Shown here one piece after another: positions 56,891 to 64,000 of a stretch of DNA of 64,000 nt. The stretch covers positions 4,992,499 through 5,056,498 of the forward strand of contig NW_006499799.1 of NCBI RefSeq assembly GCF_000471905.2, given 5' to 3'. How positions within the stretch are numbered: position 1 is the stretch's first letter; every line of letters begins with the position of its first letter. Source of the DNA: Amborella trichopoda. Lineage: Eukaryota > Streptophyta > Magnoliopsida > Amborellales > Amborellaceae. A model generated the notes under the pieces. That model ran no database searches. It was not told the DNA's origin and saw only the letters and a program-made list of their open reading frames with translations. Both the position numbers and the translations under genes were made by a program.

Positions 56891-57530
56891 ACCTATTGGA
56901 GAGGCCAGTCCTTAATGGACATTTAACAAAATGGAGAATGCTATTGAGCGAGTTTGAAATCGAATATGTCACTCAAAAATTGATTAGAGGACAAGCCATT
57001 ACCGACCAGCTAGTAGAACACGCACTGCCAGATAACACTCCCATTAACACGGATCTCCTTGATGAGGACCTCTTCACAATTGAGGACTCAATTTGGGAGC
57101 TATACTTTGATGGTGCAAAGCTCGAATAGGGGTCACGAATAGGAGTCATAATATGCTCACCCGAGAAGATTTTTAATGCCAACAGCCAGTAGATTGAATT
57201 TCCCATGTACCAATAACATTTTTGAATAAATTCATGATAGTCGGGCTCGAGAACGCTATGGGAATGAAAATCCAGTAAATACAAGTGATTGGTGACTCCT
57301 TACTCATCATAAACCAAGTTCAAGGGATTTGGAAGGTGAAAGAAGAAAAACTTAAACCTTATCAAGAAAAGGTAGAAAAGATGATCCCATATTTTAAGAA
57401 AATCACTTTTCAGCAAGTAACTAGGGAAAATAATTTGTTCCTCGACACCCTTGCGACCCTTGCTTTAATGGTTTATATTCCTTCAAAAATCACCATGCTG
57501 CCATTCTACATGACGGACAAACATGATCCT
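56891..57530 (+). pseudogene. Second (archaeal-type) RNase H remnant of the gypsy element
   Basis: After YLLERPVLNGHLTKWRMLLS (end of the Ty3 RNase H connection) comes SIWELYFDGAKLE, a new RNase H start with the catalytic Asp. Then GVIICSPEK, and in another frame IGDSLLIINQVQGIWKVKEE, LKPYQEKVEKMIPYF and QQVTRENNLFLDTLATLA follow. These are the D-S...NQ..G.W and V.RE.N...D.LA blocks of the extra, archaeal-type RNase H of Tat-lineage elements. The start of the domain carries stops. Its presence is the main reason for the Tat-like call. Confidence 0.85.
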
Positions 57531-57599
57531 TCCCCACCAAGGATCGAAAAAGAAATAGAGCAAGAAAATGAGAACGATGAGGAAGTGTCCCTCGTGGCT

Positions 57600-58450
57600 T
57601 CAGATGCGCTAGTTAAGGTAAAACCATGGTTCCACGATGTTCTGTCCCTACTGAAAGATGAGTTATACCTGAAGGAGCCACAAAAAAGGATAAAGAACCT
57701 TTCAAAGGTTTTCTATGAGATTCTTTGTAAGAGGTGATCTATTGTTCAAGAAATCCTTCGACGACATTATTCTACGGTGTCTCAATAAGTAAGAAATCGA
57801 CCAAGTACTGATAGAGTTACACAATAAAGGAGGTCATTTTAGGGCAGCCGCCTTAGCTCAGAAAATCAGTCGCCAAGGTTATTCCTAGACCACCATGGCG
57901 GAAGATTTTTGGAAGTTCGTTAAGAGGTGTTACAAATGTCAACTTTATAGAGACCTCATCCATGCACCGTCCATACCACTCAACTCAACACCGCCCGTAT
58001 GACCCTTTGCCATGTAGGTTCTTGATATAATCAGAACGATCTCACCGAAAACCTCAAACGGCCACCGTTTTATATTAACAGTTGCAGAGTACTTCACAAA
58101 AAGGGTAGAGGCAGCATCATTTGTCAAAATTGAGGGACAACATGTTGCCCGTTTCATAAAGAACAACATTGTATTCAGATTCGGTGTTCCTGAGTCAATC
58201 TTTACTGACAATGGATCCAACTTCAAAAATGAAAGGGTCACTAAGGTATGCAAAAAGTTCGGGATAACGCAAAAATTGTTAACACCTTACTACCCTCAAG
58301 GAAATGGACAAGCATAGGCCATGAACAAAGGACTTCTCAGGGTTATAGAGAGAATACTAGAAGGTGGCAGAAATTGGCATGAAAAGCTAAATGACGCGCT
58401 ATGGGCCTACCTGATAACTGAGAGGACTCCTATTGGCATGAAGGCTTGAA
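57600..58450 (+). pseudogene. Gypsy integrase remnant
   Basis: A zinc-binding part can be read (ELHNKGGHFRAAALAQKISR, then FWKFVKRCYKCQLYRDLIHA). The catalytic core follows: VLDIIRTISPKTSNGHRFIL, VAEYFTKRVEAASFVK, then FGVPESIFTDNGSNFKNE with the second Asp, then KLLTPYYPQGNGQA. In the last block the codon expected to encode the third catalytic residue (Glu) is TAG (58315-58317). Additional stops lie at 57886, 58000 and 58009. The homology ends at about 58445 (WHEKLNDALWAY). The protein cannot act. Confidence 0.88.
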
Positions 58451-59340
58451 ACTAGTCAGGCACTCCATGGTTGTATAACTAACAACTACCACATATCAGA
58501 GATGGGTGAACCTCACCAATGACAATATTGGCTAGTCTGGGAGAGTTTTTCTCTCTACTGGATTCCCTGAGGCAAAATGAGGCAAGCTCGTCCCTATGTG
58601 TGAGTACGATGACCCAATAGCCTGGAATTCGAGACAAAACCCTACAACTAGGGGACTGAACATATAAGAATTCAGTTTGAAAAGTGCGTGCAAAGAAAGT
58701 ATTCCACTATACTTTGGTGAATAAAATCACACACTTACTAATGAGAAAGAATCCCCCAACAGAGGCAAATTGAATAAGGACCCCCCAATAGAAGCAATAA
58801 AAAAAAAAAAAAGTTTTTCAAACTCCCCATAATAGGGGCAAGTTGAAAAAGACCTCCCAACAGGGGCAGCAACAAGGAGAAAATAAAAAAAAGGATTCCA
58901 TTGTCACAAAACTTTAAGAAGAATAGAAAAGAAAATTATGGCTATCTCAAAACTCTGATTAAGTAGGCTTATTACACGTGTTCACGCCATCAAACTTGGT
59001 CCTATGACCAAAATTTCTACTGTCCCAATGGACTTCAATAAAATGGAAAAAAAAAAAAAATACTGAAAATGAGAATGATCACAAGATCAACTTATTCATG
59101 CCATAAAAAAAAAAAAAAAAAAATTGGACACGAAAATGCAATTTCTATGGGCAACATGCCTAGTGTCGGCCAAATTTTTTTTGCAAAAATTCCCCTGGTC
59201 AAATCCCAGGACATGTCACGATAAAAACTATGTTTTTCATAAAATTTTATTGTTGAAATCAACTGTTTTCAAAGGATTTTGAAATGAACTTTTTCAGATA
59301 GCTTTTCAAATGCTCCTCGAGGGCATGAGCTTAAACTGCC
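58451..59340. other. Gypsy 3' region after integrase, no gene
   Basis: Contains A-rich runs and short repeats around CCCCCAACAGAGGCAA / CCCCCAATAGAAGCAA / CCCCATAATAGGGGCAA (58755-58870). No chromodomain or other domain was found. Confidence 0.6.
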
Positions 59341-59354
59341 AACCAAGATTCAAA

Positions 59355-59835
59355 AAAATGTCAAACTCGTGTGACGTAAAAGAGCCCATACAGGAAAAAG
59401 TCAAACTCGTGCAACCTAAAAGAGCCAAGAGAAGAAAAACGTCAAACTCGTGTGATGTAAAAGAATCGAGGAAGGTAACGTTTAGCCCCGTATGACGTAA
59501 AGGGTTGGGTGTATTCCGTGTAGGCCCATATGACGTAAAAGGGTCGGGTGTATTCCATCTAGCCCTGTATGATGTAAAAGGGTCGGGTGTATTCTGTCTA
59601 GCCCCGTATGACGTAAAAGGTCGGGTGTATCCAGTTCAACGTCAAGCTCATGCTACGTAAAAGAGCCGAGGCAGGTAACAGCTAACCCTATATGATGTAA
59701 AAGGTCAGGTGCATTCCGTCTAGCCCCGTATGACGTAAAAGGGCCGGGTGTATTTCGTCTAGCCCCGTTTGACGTAAAAGGGTGGGGTGTATTCCGTCTA
59801 GCCCCGTATGGTGTAAAAGGGTAGGGTATATGGTC
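59355..59835. repeat. About 39-41-bp minisatellite of TGACGTAAAAG units, about 12 copies
   Basis: Twelve units can be counted. Early ones carry GTCAAACTCGTGTGACGTAA and are about 41 bp. Later ones carry TAGCCCCGTATGACGTAA, then GGGTCGGGTGTATTCCG, and are 39 bp. Six units keep exact TGACGTAAA; the others have one- or two-base changes (TGATGTAAA, TGGTGTAAA, CTACGTAAA, CAACCTAAA). The two unit types are mixed (type 1 returns at about 59640), so the array has a higher-order arrangement. Confidence 0.9.
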
Positions 59836-60539
59836 CAGCAGTACATGACACTAAATTTCTTAGAGGGCTCTATGGTTGCAGGAGTTAAAACTGCTAACCA
59901 ACCTTTTTTTTTCGAAATATCTTTCTCTTTGCAAAATTTTCACTTTATGCCTTGTGTTTTCAAAAACTTTAATTTCATTGTTAAAATCGTAACCTGTCAT
60001 TGCTCCGGGTTCTATTTCAAATATCCCACTATCTTCAAAAATTCTAAAAAGTCTTTCAAAACAAAGGAGCTTGGACACCCGTATATGATGATTACCACGT
60101 TGCTGTGATTACCGTGTTGTTGCCTTGTCTCTCTCTTCGGAATCGATCAGACAAGTCTCTTTTTATAGAAAACCTTTTCCTATAGAAAGCCTTAGGAAAT
60201 CCTAAGGAAATCAAAGAAGATGTCAGGGTTAAAAAAATTCAAACTGTGAAATCCCTGAAGTTAAGTGGCATGGACAGAAAATCCAACTTGAGTTTCAAGC
60301 TTGTGTAACTCATCGACATCTCACGCTGAAAACCCTAGGATGAAAATGCCCTAGGTGGGTGAACTCGGTGAGAGCAATGACTTGGAGGGATTAGTTGGTG
60401 TGCCATATGAACAGGTGACATCAGGAAAAAATTTAAAATTTCTGTATTATATTTGACATTCACCTGCCCCTCGAAGGACAGAGAATGCTAAAGTGTCTAC
60501 TTTTTTGCCACTTACTTGTCCCTCAAAGGACATGGAGTG

Positions 60540-60554
60540 CCAAAGAGGGGTAAC
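60540..60554 (+). other. Polypurine tract of the gypsy element
   Basis: CCAAAGAGGGGTAAC directly precedes the 3' LTR. This is the expected site of plus-strand priming. Confidence 0.7.
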
Positions 60555-61729
60555 TGTAGACATCCCAATTTAAATCTTGCAAATTCTGTAGTTTCCTGAG
60601 CCCTTAGGACCGTATTATTATAGTAAACCCAAATCTATAGCCCACACAACCTACCTTGTGACCCAGAACCATTTTTCTTACCTAAAACCCTGTAGATACC
60701 CTGTTTTCACCCAGAGTCTTGCAAACACCTTGTTTTACCCAAAAAATCATTAAAAATCGTAGAAAACTCCTTTTTGACTCAAAATTTCTTTGAGAACTTC
60801 ACAAGAGGTTGAGGAACACACCTGATATGGAATTTTTTAGTTTGGACCACTTTGGTTTAAGCGACACCAGGCAGTCGCCCAGCCTAGACTTGGCGACATG
60901 AGTGGTGCCGCCCAGCTGACTTGGGTGACACCACTAGCCCTATTCAGGCCCAAATTAGAAATTTATTTTGTGCATCGATTTCTTGCCTTTTGTGTAGTTT
61001 TTACCATGCTTTTTTGGGCGACACTAGACGTGTCACTCAGGCACCACTGGTTTGGCTCAAACTCGAATCCCAAAAAATGGTATCTTTGGTTGGGGGATTT
61101 GTTGGTTATAAAAGAATGCCCTTCCCAACAGATCCTTGGCCTTTATAAACCTTTTTTTCGTGGCCATTTTGGGAGAGAGGAGGAGAAAGATTAAGACCCT
61201 AGCCCCTTTTCTCAGAGAAAGTTAAGCCTAAAACCCTAACCTAACTTGAAGCTTGAGAAACCTTAAGCTATAAAAGCATAGGTCCAAAACCCTGACCATC
61301 TGCAATCATATCTAGGGCACAATAACCCTTTAAAATAAGAGATCTTCGCGTCAACTTCTGAATCAGAGAGGTAAAGAGGACGCCAATTCTGATACGGGTG
61401 AGCCCTCGAAGGCTCAAGGTCCCCGGCCATCCGGCCCGATTTGGTATTATTCTCTTACCCTTTCTTTCTTCTTCTTCTCACTGTTTTGATTTTATTTTGA
61501 TTAATTTTAGTCACTTTTCTGCTTTAAACTCGTGTTTTAATGTTTTGGATCATGCTGGCTTTGCCACAGATCTGCGAGTCGATCTTATTGTTTCTGGGCA
61601 AATCTGTCATCAGATCTGAATTCGATTTGTCCCACTTTCTCTACCGCATTATTTTTATCAGTTTATGGTGTCAAAATCGGAGAAATCTTCATCGGACGAT
61701 CAGTCCGATTCATTGTTTCATCGTAAACA
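60555..61729 (+). repeat. 3' LTR of the gypsy element
   Basis: Begins TGTAGACATCCCAATT after the polypurine tract and ends CGTAAACA. It is complete (about 1,175 bp) and carries about 160 bp that the left copy lacks. Confidence 0.88.
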
Positions 61730-61925
61730 ATAACACATTATAAGATGCACTATTTTCAAGATTTAAAATCTGTTTTTTCTAATGTCCATACATCTTGAGG
61801 TCGAGATGATCGAATAGATGATATTTCAACATCAAAACAATCTCTTCTAGTGAATTTTCAAGTTGCACCTTGATTTGATTATTTAGGGCCTCACCCTTAT
61901 ATAAACCTTTTCCCAAAGAATAAGT
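61730..61925. mobile_element. Half of a GTAAGGTGCAC-family MITE interrupted by the gypsy element
   Basis: Directly after the LTR, TAAGATGCACTATTTTCAAG and CATCTTGAGGTCGAGATGAT match the interior of the MITE copies at 47.5 kb. It ends at CAAGTTGCACCTTGATTTG. Its other half should lie left of the gypsy element but is absent. Confidence 0.7.
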
Positions 61926-64000
61926 GCATTTCACCAGATTAAACCTTATTAAGTTTTCATCAAATTGGCATGGAACTCAACTTCTCTTAAATCCTAATTG
62001 CTCCGACATGCCCTAATCTTTCTTTGCCACTCTAGATCGAGCATCTTTACTTATCGTTCTGAAGCTCCGTGCTGAAGAAGCTACTCAACTACTTCATTCA
62101 CAGTCATTGACTCATCTATTAAAGCACGATTTCATGAAAACCCAGGAAATTCTATTGCACAGAAGTGATATCTTACAAAGTACCACTTGAAAAACTATTT
62201 GCAAAAGAATAAACATGATAAAAACTTCATATCATTGCAGCTAGTGAGTGTTGTTTTGTGTATTGATCTCCTTGAAGTCTTGCCATGGCTCCAATATTAT
62301 TGTGCTTTGACCTAACCACTCTTCAAACTTGACCAATCAATAATTACCTAGGATAGTCATAAGGTCGCCTCCATTTTGAGCATGGGATTTTACGGGTAGA
62401 TGAACTTTTCTAAATGATTTGAATGAGAGATTTTTTTTTGTTTTTTTTTTAAGACCACAATGGAGAAAGAGGATGCAAAAAAATATTAGGATCGGTTTTA
62501 GGATGGCTACTAATATAGATTAATGAGAAATTAGATTTGGATCAATATCTTGATTTAATCCTTACTTGAAAATACTATCAAATACTTCACATGTATATAT
62601 TCAAATCTATAATTCATATATATACAACTAAGAGCTCCCCAAATCTAAAAATCAATGCCCAATCTATCATCCTTCATTCTGTATTTTATTCTAATCATAA
62701 ATCATACCAAAACGAACAAATATGATGTATGGAACGAATTCACCAATATGCTTCAACTAGGGCTTATAAAGATTGGACAAATCCACGTCTTTAAAACATC
62801 AAATCCTTATTAATATCTTGTTGGAAACAAAGATGGATCAGTAGCAATATACAGAGAGAAAGTAATAGAGAAGTGATGAAATCAAGATGGTTTCACAATT
62901 GATGATTAGGGTGCCCCCTTGCAAGGCTATGGATATACCATTGGGCTCAAGACACCTTTATCACCATTTTTCTAAATGACCAAACCATCACATGAATAAA
63001 TGAAATTGTTTTTATCACCATTTTTCTAAATGACCAGACCATCACATCTTTTTCTTGGTTCTCTAGGTTCCACAATTTGGCAAGAACTCCTCCATATATT
63101 CTTTCCAGTTGTTGAATTAAAGAGGCCGATATATATTGAGATAAGGTTTGAGAGTTTAGTGTGGTACACCTTTCATTTATTCCAAAACAGTCCACAAATG
63201 TCATGGAGAAATCCCCCATGCCGAACGTTCCCCCACTATTTTTCTTATAATTTTAGTTTTATAAAATATCCATCCATTAAGGCAAAGAGGTCTATCATGA
63301 GCACTTGATCTATACATCCTTAAGCAATTGATCTATCCATATGCACAATTCATTCATTTAATGGTATCAACCACACACTTTCCAATACTCATTATAGTTG
63401 TGACGTATTGCGTGATCATCAACTACCTCATGGACTTCATGCATATGCATCTAGAGCTACAAAATCTCTCCACCAGGTAGCAAAAAGTAAACAACAGTGG
63501 ATACACTCTAGTGTTACACCATACATGCACTCATTACATGTCGTGCCTTTTCATTGGTGCAGTGAGTCTCCACAAGGTCTCACAAAGAGATACATCTCTA
63601 TACACACCTCCCTCAAACTTTTGGCTAAGAGAACTCCCAGAAACCTTGATTTTGAATCCTAAGGACCAGACAAACCTCAGTGAATCCTAGTACACCTAAA
63701 CCCAGTTTGTATACCCACAACCTTTCAGAACCAATCCCAAGGTGTAGTATACCCCAAGAGCTTTTCAACAATCCAAGAATCACTGAAATCAGACTTATAG
63801 ATCAAAAGTTAGAATCCTTGGAGGAGCCAAGGGAAAAAGACCAAATTACCCTTGCTCTTAAGCTATGCAATGCGGTTAGTGTCACACACGACTGCACATT
63901 GTGATACATGTCGCGAGAAGCAATGGATCCAGGGCGATGCAATTTTGCCCAATTTTGTTCATAAACATGCTTACGTAAGTTTTTAACCGAATTTTCATAG
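61926..64000. other. Right-end intergenic DNA, nothing recognised
   Basis: About 2 kb without a recognisable gene. A 54-bp period repeat (TTTATCACCATTTTTCTAAA at 62957 and 63011) is the only structure seen. Open frames at 63408-63662 and 63680-63904 resemble no family I know. Confidence 0.6.

Larger units (their letters stand above)
48445..61729 (+). mobile_element. Ty3/gypsy retrotransposon, Tat-like, degenerate (about 13.3 kb)
   Basis: Direct LTRs (48445-49448 and 60555-61729) flank a long leader, gag, protease with a G-patch-like stretch, reverse transcriptase and RNase H, a second RNase H, integrase, and a long 3' region with a minisatellite. Two RNase H domains, the large size, and repeats in the untranslated regions are typical of the Tat/Ogre-like lineage. 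The left LTR lacks its first roughly 160 bp, so no 5' duplication exists. On the right, the element ends inside a MITE copy. All frames are broken by numerous indels and stops. Confidence 0.9.

Overview
The window is transposon-dense nuclear DNA of a flowering plant. The evidence is plant-type Ty1/copia and Ty3/gypsy elements, an L1-type LINE with a C-terminal RNase H, an RTE-type LINE scrap, a FAR1/MURA-class Mutator-like element, several MITE families, and one small gene encoding a plant-type protein. No species can be named from the sequence. Almost every coding trace is a decayed transposon protein. The only convincing host gene is at 44455-44859. Two stretches are unsequenced (1-63 and 44191-44287).

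Layout. (1) 124-7748: a structurally complete Copia element with about 1.97-kb LTRs, a tRNA-Met-type primer site and a perfect 5-bp target duplication, but almost no coding capacity. (2) 8835-18964: a roughly 10-kb Mutator-like element. Its inverted arms are about 2 kb, carry minisatellites, and flank a broken FAR1-type transposase. (3) 19388 to about 23.4 kb: a second Copia element on the minus strand. Its upstream half holds a piece of a host DExH-box RNA helicase gene, including its start codon and Walker A motif. (4) 23929-24466: a hAT-like MITE, followed by an L1 LINE (about 25.1-30.97 kb). (5) 31.4-43.3 kb: AT-rich DNA with a hAT element split by a nested foldback element, further foldback MITEs, a truncated Copia leader plus gag, a second copy of the hAT MITE with a perfect 8-bp duplication (38535-39001), an RTE fragment, and an element with about 75-85-bp inverted ends. 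(6) 44.4-44.9 kb: the host gene, with a CT-rich leader. (7) 46.8-48.4 kb: MITEs and an L1 3' end. (8) 48.4-61.73 kb: a large Ty3/gypsy element of the dual-RNase-H (Tat-like) type, with tandem repeats in both untranslated regions and a badly mutated gag-pol. It sits in another MITE copy. (9) 61.9-64.0 kb: nothing recognised.

The genes do not form a pathway. The window records nested insertion, arm duplication, gene-fragment capture and decay. Coordinates of repeats without a precise duplication are approximate, and all similarity statements are by eye.
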